From positions 48,949 through 112,948 of the forward strand of contig JAFQTT010000006.1 of NCBI GenBank assembly GCA_017408885.1: DNA of 64,000 nt, given 5' to 3'. Numbering within the stretch: position 1 is the stretch's first letter; each line of letters opens with the position of its first letter. The notes below the pieces were generated by a model that was not told the origin of the DNA, searched no databases, and was given only the letters and a program-made list of their open reading frames with translations. This DNA is from Methanocorpusculum sp. (GTDB lineage Archaea > Halobacteriota > Methanomicrobia > Methanomicrobiales > Methanocorpusculaceae). The position numbers and the translations under genes were made by a program. Shown in pieces: positions 56,557-62,422 of the stretch.

Positions 56557-57534
56557 TTATTCCTCCTCTGATGAGATAATCCTCTCGATAAGTTCTGCAG
56601 TATTTCTGCATCCTTCTTTTTTTGCAAGCCTTGACAGCATTTTGGAAACTCCGCTTCCATACTGCATCGCCTTTTTCGGTTTCCATGCAAACTCTTCAGG
56701 GATGTACTTTTCAGCAACTTTTCGAAGCGCTACTTTTCGAAGCTCTCCTGATACAAGTTCATCTGCTGAGAGTGATTTCGCACATCTGACAACACGCTCA
56801 TCCATATATGGAAGCGAGTACCAGACACCAAAGTGGCTTGCGGGTGCCGAGTCGCGTGTTCTCTGACGGCTTAAGTCTTTGAAGTCCGAATCAAGGTCAG
56901 CTCTAAGTGTTTCTGTTCTTCCATATCTTGCATATCCGGCAAAGAGCTCATCGGCCGCCTGGCCTGTTAAGATTCTTTCAGCTCCGCACTTTTTGGCAAG
57001 ACGGCAGATGAAGTATCCGGTTACAGCAAGCTCGATATCCATCGGATTTCTGAGCGGCAGGAAGCCGAGCACTTCAGGAAGTGCCGCTTCTACTTCATCG
57101 AATGTTATTGTGTGTATGGTAAGGTCAGCTCCAAGAGCGTCGGCTGCTTTTTCTGAGGCCCCAAAGTCATGTGACCCTTCTGCTCCGACAGCAATCGACG
57201 GAAGGTTTGAGAGAGCCGCAACAAGTGTCGAGTCAACACCGCCGGATAGAGTTACCACTGCATTGTCAGTACAGCGCAGGCGAACTGCTTCTGCAATGGC
57301 TTCTTCAAGTCCAAGCTTTGGCACATCAGGTCTGATATTTTTTATTCCGTCTTTGGAAGATACAATACCCGGCTGGTAAGCCGAAGGCATTATTCCATAA
57401 CAGTCCCGTGCGGTAAGTGTCTTTGTCTCCAATACAAACTCTCCTCCGCAGACCGATACTTCATCTGCTGTGAGCTTCTCAGCTTCTGCTGCTGATAGTA
57501 TTCTTCCGTCTTTTTCTATCCATCCGCGAAGCAT
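56557..57534 (-). CDS. Asparagine-synthase-like ATP-pyrophosphatase domain protein
   Basis: The 325-residue protein has the PP-loop VVTLSGGVDSTLVAALSN (about residues 94-111), LTGQAADELFAGYARYGRTE (about 191-210) and the LPYMDERVV segment of asparagine synthase C-terminal domains. The N-terminal part is short and lacks the Cys-2 glutaminase of AsnB, so it may use ammonia or another partner. The substrate is uncertain. It is coupled by a one-base overlap to the RHH-like gene upstream. Confidence 0.82.
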   Translation of the reverse strand: MLRGWIEKDGRILSAAEAEKLTADEVSVCGGEFVLETKTLTARDCYGIMPSAYQPGIVSSKDGIKNIRPDVPKLGLEEAIAEAVRLRCTDNAVVTLSGGVDSTLVAALSNLPSIAVGAEGSHDFGASEKAADALGADLTIHTITFDEVEAALPEVLGFLPLRNPMDIELAVTGYFICRLAKKCGAERILTGQAADELFAGYARYGRTETLRADLDSDFKDLSRQRTRDSAPASHFGVWYSLPYMDERVVRCAKSLSADELVSGELRKVALRKVAEKYIPEEFAWKPKKAMQYGSGVSKMLSRLAKKEGCRNTAELIERIISSEEE

Positions 57535-57734
57535 CAGAATCCTCGCTGTAAGTCAGAGAGGCAGTCGTTTACTGTATTCCTGACTAATTTTTCAAGGGCT
57601 TTCATGTCGACAGCCTGCCTATCTCTTTCTTCGAGTTTTGCCTGCATGAGAAGTATTGCAGTACTCAGGTCGGGAGAGTATTTTGATGCGACAGCTAGAG
57701 CATCTTCACTTACACGGACTACTTTTGAAGCCAT
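57534..57734 (-). CDS. Small RHH-like DNA-binding protein, probable autoregulator
   Basis: The 66-residue protein begins ASKVVRVSEDALAVASKYSP, a strand-then-helix pattern typical of ribbon-helix-helix (CopG/MetJ) proteins, followed by a charged helix. I chose ATG 57734 because a TATA-like CATATAAATA (minus strand, about 57757-57766) lies about 27 bases away, which suggests a leaderless mRNA. It heads a three-gene minus-strand operon with the asparagine-synthase-like gene. An array of six TGTWACA sites covers and follows its TATA box. Confidence 0.65.
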   Translation of the reverse strand: MASKVVRVSEDALAVASKYSPDLSTAILLMQAKLEERDRQAVDMKALEKLVRNTVNDCLSDLQRGF

Positions 57735-57764
57735 GAAAATAGATAGGAGGTGATTGTATTTATA

Positions 57765-57844
57765 TGTAACATATTGTAACATATTGTGTATGTGCTGTTA
57801 CATTTTGTAACTATGGGTGTTATGTGCTGTTACAAATTGTTACA
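57765..57844. promoter_or_regulatory. Phased operator array upstream of the RHH-like gene
   Basis: Six copies of TGTAACA or its reverse complement TGTTACA start at 57765, 57775, 57796, 57806 (last base differs), 57828 and 57838. Within each pair the starts are 10 bp apart, and pairs repeat every 31-32 bp, about three helical turns. The first site overlaps the probable TATA box of the 57734 gene. GTTACATTTTGTAAC (57797-57811) is a perfect dyad. This is the layout expected for cooperative binding of an RHH regulator. Confidence 0.75.
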
Positions 57845-57879
57845 TATTGAGTGGATGTATGAATTTTCAGAAATTAAAT

Positions 57880-57896
57880 GAGGGGTTTTACCCCTC
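57880..57896 (-). terminator. Hairpin at the end of the 58012/57888 transcript
   Basis: GAGGGG (57880-57885) pairs with CCCCTC (57891-57896) around TTTTA. On the minus strand it is followed by ATTTAATTT. It would end transcription coming from the 58497 gene and the small 57888 frame. Confidence 0.5.
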
Positions 57897-58043
57897 TTCG
57901 AGTAAGAGTCTGATTAGGTATTCCTCGATTACGAGACATACCCAGAGCAGGTAGTAAAGCGCCCGATGGATTAGAGGTTCGGCGAGTAAATTGCCGATTC
58001 TTTTTTTAAGATTAAGCAGTTCCGCCGAGGGCTTCAATACCAT
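57888..58043 (-). CDS. Possible 51-residue hydrophobic micro-protein
   Basis: A minus-strand ATG at 58043, within the last codons of the 58012 gene in another frame, opens a 51-codon frame to TAA at 57888-57890. The product has a basic start (KPSAELLNLKKRIG), a hydrophobic middle (ALYYLLWVCLVIEEYLIRLL) and an acidic end. The composition looks protein-like and the stop coincides with a terminator hairpin. There is no family match and no strong ribosome site, so this is tentative. Confidence 0.4.
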   Translation of the reverse strand: MVLKPSAELLNLKKRIGNLLAEPLIHRALYYLLWVCLVIEEYLIRLLLEEG

Positions 58044-58497
58044 CAGCCCAGGCTTCGACAGCCGCAAGGGTTTCGTCCTTCGAGAACCCGGAAATCAGCA
58101 TGTACTCTCTGGTGATTGTGACATAGAAGGTGTCGTCACCAATCGCACAGGAATATTTGGTGCTCCAGGTATCTTCGGTGCTGTCGCGGGAGGCAGATCC
58201 GCCAACACCTGCTGCGGTCTCTGCGGCTTCGGTTCCTGTGAGAAGCGATGCCATGTCGTTGTATGCGGTTTTGTCTGCGGCGTAGAAGTTGAGATATCCT
58301 TTGTCCTCTCCTGCCGCATCGAAGTAATCGATTCTGATTTTGTAGGCTGCAGAACTGAGTTCACGCTTAGTAAGATTCATGGTGGAATCTGCAGTGAAGG
58401 CGGAAATTGCTGCTTCGAAGGTCTCGATGTCTTCAATCTGTTCATAGGTGCGTTTTGCATTTCTGGAGACAGATGTCTCCTCAAAGTTTGCGGTCAT
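58012..58497 (-). CDS. Unknown soluble protein
   Basis: The 161-residue acidic protein has alternating strand and helix patterns (YKIRIDYFDAAGEDKGYLNF, FYVTITREYMLISGF) and no recognised motif. It has no signal peptide. It lies between the operator array and repeat copy B, so it is inside the segment bracketed by the two palindromic repeats. It may be co-transcribed with the small 57888 frame. Confidence 0.6.
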   Translation of the reverse strand: MTANFEETSVSRNAKRTYEQIEDIETFEAAISAFTADSTMNLTKRELSSAAYKIRIDYFDAAGEDKGYLNFYAADKTAYNDMASLLTGTEAAETAAGVGGSASRDSTEDTWSTKYSCAIGDDTFYVTITREYMLISGFSKDETLAAVEAWADGIEALGGTA

Positions 58498-58630
58498 GGT
58501 TTTTGTTCCCGAGGAACAGGAAAAAAGAAACAGCGGGAGAGAACAGGGTGCTGTATCTATTTTCCTGTTCTCTCTACTATGATATAGGAATTATCCGGTG
58601 ATAAATCAGTATGGCGGGGTTTGATTTACT

Positions 58631-58801
58631 ATGGATAAACAATCAAAAGAAGTTGGTTGCGCCGTCTTTACTGGAACCAACGGCTGGGCGCAACAATTGA
58701 GAACAAGATCATCATCTGTATGAGAATGGTTTGCTGAAATAGAGGAACTGCGGTTCTCTCTGAGGAATATATTAGATTACAAAATATATGTGGATTTCTA
58801 A
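58631..58801 (+). pseudogene. Gene scrap with an in-frame stop, next to repeat copy B
   Basis: The ATG at 58631 opens a frame reading KEVGCAVFTGTNGWAQQLRT, stopped by TGA at 58721. The same frame continues as EWFAEIEELRFSLRNILDY to a TAA at 58799-58801 that lies inside the end of the repeat element. The continuation looks coding, so this is a remnant of a larger gene. The remaining 58498-58630 gap shows nothing else. Two overlapping inverted repeats lie at 58652-58694. Confidence 0.35.
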
Positions 58802-59059
58802 CAACCTCTATTTTTCAAAAACTTCACAAAGCAACGCGATAGCGTTGCGTTACAGAAAACGAGCGATAAGCGAAGTTTTCGCCCTCGCCATAGAGAAATC
58901 TATATTGTAAATTCGCGTGAATTCGCGCGTTCGTTCCAAAAACACGCGAATCTACACGAATATTAAAATTATATTTGGTGTAGAGTTGTCGCTTCGGTGC
59001 TTATCGCACCTCAGCTGTTACGCAACGCTATCGCATTGCTTTGTGAGGTTGTTAGAAAT
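58793..59059 (+). repeat. Palindromic repeat element, copy B (MITE-like)
   Basis: An approximately 267-bp element has clear terminal inverted repeats: left ATTTCTAACAACCTC (58794-58808) and right GAGGTTGTTAGAAAT (59045-59059). Subterminal CACAAAGCAACGCGATAGCG on the left mirrors CGCTATCGCATTGCTTTGTG on the right. GCAACGC-GATA-GCGTTGC forms a tight hairpin inside the left arm, and ATTCGCGTG/CACGCGAAT forms another in the middle. It has the same orientation as copy A. There is no coding frame. Confidence 0.8.
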
Positions 59060-59082
59060 ACTCAATCTTATTTCTGTAAAAG

Positions 59083-59135
59083 GGGTGCGGAGCAGCGACT
59101 TACGAGCCTGAGCGGCTCGCGGTGGAAATATCTTA
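59083..59135 (-). repeat. REP-like GC-rich palindromic element
   Basis: GGGTGCGGAGCAGCGACTTA followed by GCGGCTCGCGGTGGAAATATCTTA is close to the unit at 35160. As there, it lies past the 3' end of a minus-strand gene (59226), with an AATAGAGGTTATTAGAAAT motif at 59171-59189 between the two. The same three-part arrangement therefore occurs at both loci. Confidence 0.65.
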
Positions 59136-59225
59136 TGTTCAAATAAGTATTCAGTATAAATTTTTGAAAAAATAGAGGTTATTAGAAATCCTCTATATAT
59201 CTTCTGCATGTCAGTCTGTTTATGA

Positions 59226-59426
59226 TTAAAGCCTTAGTTTCCTTTTCATATCATCTCCTATCAGGTATTTCTTTGTGGAAAGCCCATGATGTTTCATAGC
59301 GTTTTTGACTGATTCTCGTGAGCATCCAAGACGTCTTGCGATTCTAAGCGGCGTCTTTTCCTCTTCGAGCAGGGTTTGGAGGGCTGTACGGTCTCTGAGA
59401 TGTTCTATGTCGCGCCAGGTTTTCAT
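59226..59426 (-). CDS. Small helix-turn-helix protein
   Basis: The 66-residue protein has a helix-turn-helix LRIARRLGCSRESVKNAMKH (about residues 27-46), like the homeodomain-like DNA-binding segments of mobile-element proteins. It is the last gene of a five-gene minus-strand set and overlaps its predecessor by 4 bases (ATGA). Confidence 0.65.
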   Translation of the reverse strand: MKTWRDIEHLRDRTALQTLLEEEKTPLRIARRLGCSRESVKNAMKHHGLSTKKYLIGDDMKRKLRL

Positions 59427-59905
59427 TCTATCTCCTGTACTGCCCAGTCGGTTGTTTTCATCCGTGTTTCGATGAGTTCTGCCGCCTGCTCTTTGAGCAT
59501 GGTCTTTTCTACGTCGCCTACGTTGATTTGCTCGAGCGGGAGAAGTACTTCTTCTCCTGCTTTTTCTTTTGCCAGATTGTAGAGTGTCTTTTTCCCGAGG
59601 ATTTTTGATGCATCGGAGGCTTTGATGTAGACAAGTTCTCTGAATTCATCCGGGTACTTTTCCCGCATGAGGTCGAGGCGAACTCTGCTTTCAGGTCTCT
59701 GGAGCGGGATTATTTCGTAGGTGTCAGAGGTGATTTTCAGCCTCTGGATTTCGGCGATTTGTTTCTGATATTCTTCGTTGATGAATCCTGCAATCCATCG
59801 GACGGCTTCTCTGCATTCAAAGAGCCAGTACGCTCTTTCAAATCCTGAAAGAGCGGGGCATGGATAGGCAGATGTTATTGCGTTTAAGCAGTCCTGCGGT
59901 ATCAT
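59423..59905 (-). CDS. Unknown protein of a mobile-element-like operon
   Basis: The 160-residue protein is helix-rich and charged, with no recognised motif (start IPQDCLNAITSAYPCPALSG). It overlaps the HNH gene upstream and the HTH gene downstream by 4 bases each, so it must be co-expressed with them. Plasmid or virus origin is inferred from context only. Confidence 0.6.
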   Translation of the reverse strand: MIPQDCLNAITSAYPCPALSGFERAYWLFECREAVRWIAGFINEEYQKQIAEIQRLKITSDTYEIIPLQRPESRVRLDLMREKYPDEFRELVYIKASDASKILGKKTLYNLAKEKAGEEVLLPLEQINVGDVEKTMLKEQAAELIETRMKTTDWAVQEIE

Positions 59906-60537
59906 GCTTCACCTCTAAGAATTGTGCGGACGGTTGTTTCTGTTATTTTGTACCTGTTTGATATCTGGCGAATGGATGCTCCAAGTGCGTAGGTGCTGAT
60001 GATTTCTTCTACAGCGTCTGTTCCTATGCGTGCGATTTCTTCTTTGGCACGGATTGCAAGGATTTCGTGCGGCGGGGCTGTTTTGTAGCTTTTGTATGCT
60101 ATGATGCGTCCAATTGTTCTTGGTGAGACGAAGTATTTGTCTGCGAGTTTTCGTTTTGAGATGCCTTTCTTGTGCAGTTTTCTAATCTCTTCTGCATCTG
60201 CGAATGTTAATGCAGAGCTGCTTCGAGCTGTGTTTTCCTGCGGGGTTATGAGCTGGAGGTTTTGGAGACGGTTGTCTTCTTTGTTTGCGTTGATGTGGTC
60301 GATTTCAAGTCCTGCTTCGGGGATTCCGTGGGCGGCTATCCAGATTACACGTGAGACGTGGAATTCTTTTTTGTCTCCGACTGTTAAGTATCCGCAGTTG
60401 GTTTTGTTTTCTTTTAGGTTGTGTTTTGTTTCGGTTGAGTAGATGTGTCCTGTGTCAAGTGATGGTCTCCAGATGCCGCGGTCGATTCTTCTCTGGATTT
60501 CGACATCGTTTTTTCTGCAGTAGTGCTGTATGTTCAT
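59902..60537 (-). CDS. HNH endonuclease with helix-turn-helix segments
   Basis: The 211-residue protein has an HNH-type nuclease core (VSRVIWIAAHG, then LEIDHINANKEDNRLQNL and LITPQEN, about residues 60-105). Two helix-turn-helix-like segments follow (KGISKRKLADKYFVSPRTIG and ASIRQISNRYKITETTVRTI). This resembles homing-type or phage HNH nucleases. I chose ATG 60537, which overlaps the upstream stop (ATGA); an in-frame start at 60570 lies inside the upstream gene. Confidence 0.8.
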   Translation of the reverse strand: MNIQHYCRKNDVEIQRRIDRGIWRPSLDTGHIYSTETKHNLKENKTNCGYLTVGDKKEFHVSRVIWIAAHGIPEAGLEIDHINANKEDNRLQNLQLITPQENTARSSSALTFADAEEIRKLHKKGISKRKLADKYFVSPRTIGRIIAYKSYKTAPPHEILAIRAKEEIARIGTDAVEEIISTYALGASIRQISNRYKITETTVRTILRGEA

Positions 60538-60881
60538 TCGCTCCACCCGATGATTGTGAGAAGTGCCCATGCTGCTCCTGCGATGAAGTTTTCGTCACTG
60601 TGCGGGGTGTCGGAGATTTCGCGGATGATGTGTGCGATTCCGTCCATTCTGGCTGAGAAGTGTTCTCTGTCACAGGCTGTTTCGAATGCTTTTCTGCATG
60701 CGGTCTGTACTGCTTTTCTGTATTCGGGGTTGGTTTTGATGCAGTTCATTGTGTTTTTGGGTTTTTGTTTTGCTGTTTTTTCTGCGTCAATTACGGGTGC
60801 AGTTTTGTTTTGCGGCATGGTTTCCGGTTTTTTGGAGTTTTCTTTTGTGCTGTGCATTTTGGTTTCTGTTGTGTTGGTCAT
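60534..60881 (-). CDS. Unknown basic protein of a mobile-element-like operon
   Basis: The 115-residue protein has a polar Lys/Asn/Thr-rich N-terminal half and a helical C-terminal half (YRKAVQTACRKAFETACD, MDGIAHIIREI, AGAAWALLTIIGWSE). No family is recognised. The ATG at 60881 overlaps the preceding stop by 4 bases; longer in-frame starts would lie inside the upstream gene. Confidence 0.55.
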   Translation of the reverse strand: MTNTTETKMHSTKENSKKPETMPQNKTAPVIDAEKTAKQKPKNTMNCIKTNPEYRKAVQTACRKAFETACDREHFSARMDGIAHIIREISDTPHSDENFIAGAAWALLTIIGWSE

Positions 60882-61339
60882 GGTTTTTTGTTTAGCTGGT
60901 TTTCCCGATATCGGGTGAGTTCTGTTTTGTGTACTGCGGCAAACGTTTCGTATGCTTCGCGCAGTTCGCTTTCTGTTGTCCAGATTCCGGTTTGTTCTTT
61001 GCAGAGTTCTCTGATGTCTTCCCATGTGTTTTCGAAGGCGATATCTACACCTTTCATGGCGATGACGGCTGTTAGGTTTTCTGCAATGAGGTGATGTATG
61101 GTTTTTAGGATTTCGTCTTCGGTTTGTTTTGGCAGGTTTGTGTCAATCCAGTCTCTGGTGGTTTTCGGCAGGTCTTTTGTTGTTTCCTGGTTTGTTTTTC
61201 CAAGAGCTGTGTATGCGACAGCGGTGAAGAATTCGGAGCGGGATGTATATCCTAAGCGTTTTATTCTTCTGTCGAGTTTTTGTGCGAGGTTGTTGCTTAT
61301 TCTGATGTAGGAGACTGTTTTGTTTGCTTTTTTTCCCAA
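60878..61339 (-). CDS. RHH-type DNA-binding protein of a mobile-element-like operon
   Basis: The 153-residue protein carries an RHH-like segment (TVSYIRISNNLAQKLDRRIK, GYTSRSEFFTAVAYTALGK, about residues 9-46) and a helical C-terminal part. I chose the TTG at 61339 because GGAGG (minus strand, 61347-61351) is 7 bases upstream. The frame stays open to an ATG at 61744, but that extension is a low-complexity Lys/Asn/Gln-rich translation of the non-coding control region. It is the first gene of the operon. Confidence 0.6.
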   Translation of the reverse strand: MGKKANKTVSYIRISNNLAQKLDRRIKRLGYTSRSEFFTAVAYTALGKTNQETTKDLPKTTRDWIDTNLPKQTEDEILKTIHHLIAENLTAVIAMKGVDIAFENTWEDIRELCKEQTGIWTTESELREAYETFAAVHKTELTRYRENQLNKKP

Positions 61340-61838
61340 TGTCTTTCCTCCGTTTTTTGATGCGGATAACAGATAACGGAGAATGGATAACCCGGCTTTC
61401 TTCTGATTTTTTGATGTGGGGGTTGGTTTTTCCGGTGCGGGTCTCAGATTTTTTCCAAACCTCACGGTATGGGTATTTATCAGTTGAGGGGCTAATCTAT
61501 ACAACAGGAAGAGTGATGTCCGATGGACTGGTTCTGCGTGATGCAGACGAGTTGTCCGGGCTTTGTGTTTTTTTTGGTTTTTCTGCTGTTGTCTGTTATC
61601 TGTTATCTTTGGTTGGTTGTTTTTCTGTTCTTTGCAGGCTGTTTGGTTTTTGCGGTTTGTTTTCTGGTTTGTCCTGCAGTTTTTTGTTGCCATACAGCGT
61701 TTTGTTTTGCTGTATGCGGCGTCGGTGCAGGTGTGGTTCTGCACTTCGGCATGTCAATGTTGCATTGTTTAGTATTTGAATGTTTTTCAGGTTTGTTTTG
61801 TTGTTTTTTGCGAAATTGTTATGTTGTTTTGGGACAAA

Positions 61839-61891
61839 AAACCAAACCTATGCGCAATATTAGAATATAGTATTCTGCATAGGTTTGGTTT
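61839..61891. repeat. Perfect 15-bp inverted repeat with a nested dyad
   Basis: AAACCAAACCTATGC (61839-61853) is repeated inverted at 61877-61891 around a 23-base loop. The loop contains AGAATA-TAG-TATTCT, a further 6-bp dyad. It stands at the switch from T/G-rich to AT-rich sequence. It could be a recombination site, a strong hairpin or an operator. Confidence 0.75.
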
Positions 61892-62122
61892 GATTCTGAT
61901 TTTGTTTTTGTGTTTGCTGTATGGTTGACGCGCGTGGATTTTACAGGTTAGAGTGCTGGTTTGGTTATTTTTATTTTACATGAGATGGTGTTTGTATGCT
62001 GTTTTGTTGGATGATGAATATTTTTTGTAATTTTTAGTATTCATTAAAATAAGCCAATCTGTCAGCTAATGTTTAATTGAGATTCTAATTTGGCTTTATT
62101 TGAGAGTTCTAATATGCATTTT

Positions 62123-62345
62123 AATCCTATATAAGTAGGAATATATCAAATTCAAAGGTAATAAATTGTTGTCATTATATGGGTTCACATATAGAACCAA
62201 ACTCAGTTAAATCTTCAAAATTAGGGATAAAATTGAATGTAGATAATATCTACATAAACTGATTATATTATTATCACTTTTTTGAAATAAATCAGAAAAT
62301 CCATCTCTCAAAAAAATACCATTCAATTCCTACTTATATAGGATT
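62123..62345. repeat. Perfect 20-bp inverted repeat containing TATA-like cores
   Basis: The 20-mer at 62123-62142 (core CCTATATAAGTAGG) recurs exactly inverted at 62326-62345. Each copy holds a TATATAAG-type archaeal TATA box. The right copy lies about 80 bases before the ATG at 62423 and may be that gene's promoter. Between them lies the 19-bp palindrome ATGTAGATAATATCTACAT (62237-62255). Confidence 0.75.
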
Positions 62346-62422
62346 GTGATAGCTACCGCTCTTCCACATAGTCTCACAAGAGACGTTATTTCGGCAGCCC
62401 CTGTCCTATATGGTGTATTTGT

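Larger units (their letters stand above)
61340..62422. other. One-kilobase non-coding control region with iterated motifs and dyads
   Basis: I see no gene that I can support here. The left part (to about 61830) is strikingly T/G-rich on the plus strand. It holds GATAAC motifs at 61365, 61372 and 61386 and the reverse GTTATC/GTTGTC series at 61588, 61595 and 61602, with 7-bp spacing. The right part is AT-rich with several dyads (61839-61891, 62050-62095, 62237-62255, 62123/62326). It could be an origin, an integration scar or the promoter region for the flanking genes. Confidence 0.5.

Noticed and set aside
57746..57753. GGAGGTGA on the plus strand as a ribosome-binding site
   Set aside because: The only nearby ATG on that strand is followed at once by a stop, and the stretch lies in the promoter of the minus-strand RHH-like gene.
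57765..57844. CRISPR-like array
   Set aside because: The repeated unit is only 7 bases and the spacers are short and related. It fits operator sites, and no cas genes are present.
58721..58723. In-frame TGA as a possible selenocysteine codon in the 58631 frame
   Set aside because: There is no sign of a selenocysteine insertion element and the group suggested by the window is not known to use selenocysteine. A decayed gene next to a repeat is simpler.
60092..61094. Plus-strand frames opposite the mobile-type operon
   Set aside because: They are antisense to five overlapping minus-strand genes that have start-stop coupling and recognisable HNH, RHH and HTH motifs.
61340..61744. N-terminal extension of the RHH gene to an ATG at 61744
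   Set aside because: The extension is low-complexity Lys/Asn/Gln-rich and covers the iterated motifs. The TTG at 61339 has a well-placed GGAGG.
61516..61870. Hydrophobic plus-strand frames that look like a small membrane protein
   Set aside because: The plus strand is T/G-rich here, so any frame translates to Phe, Leu, Val and Cys. Two frames look equally hydrophobic, so I do not believe either.
61839..61891. XerA dif site
   Set aside because: The arms are too long and the spacer too wide for the roughly 28-bp archaeal dif layout. I found no better candidate in the window.
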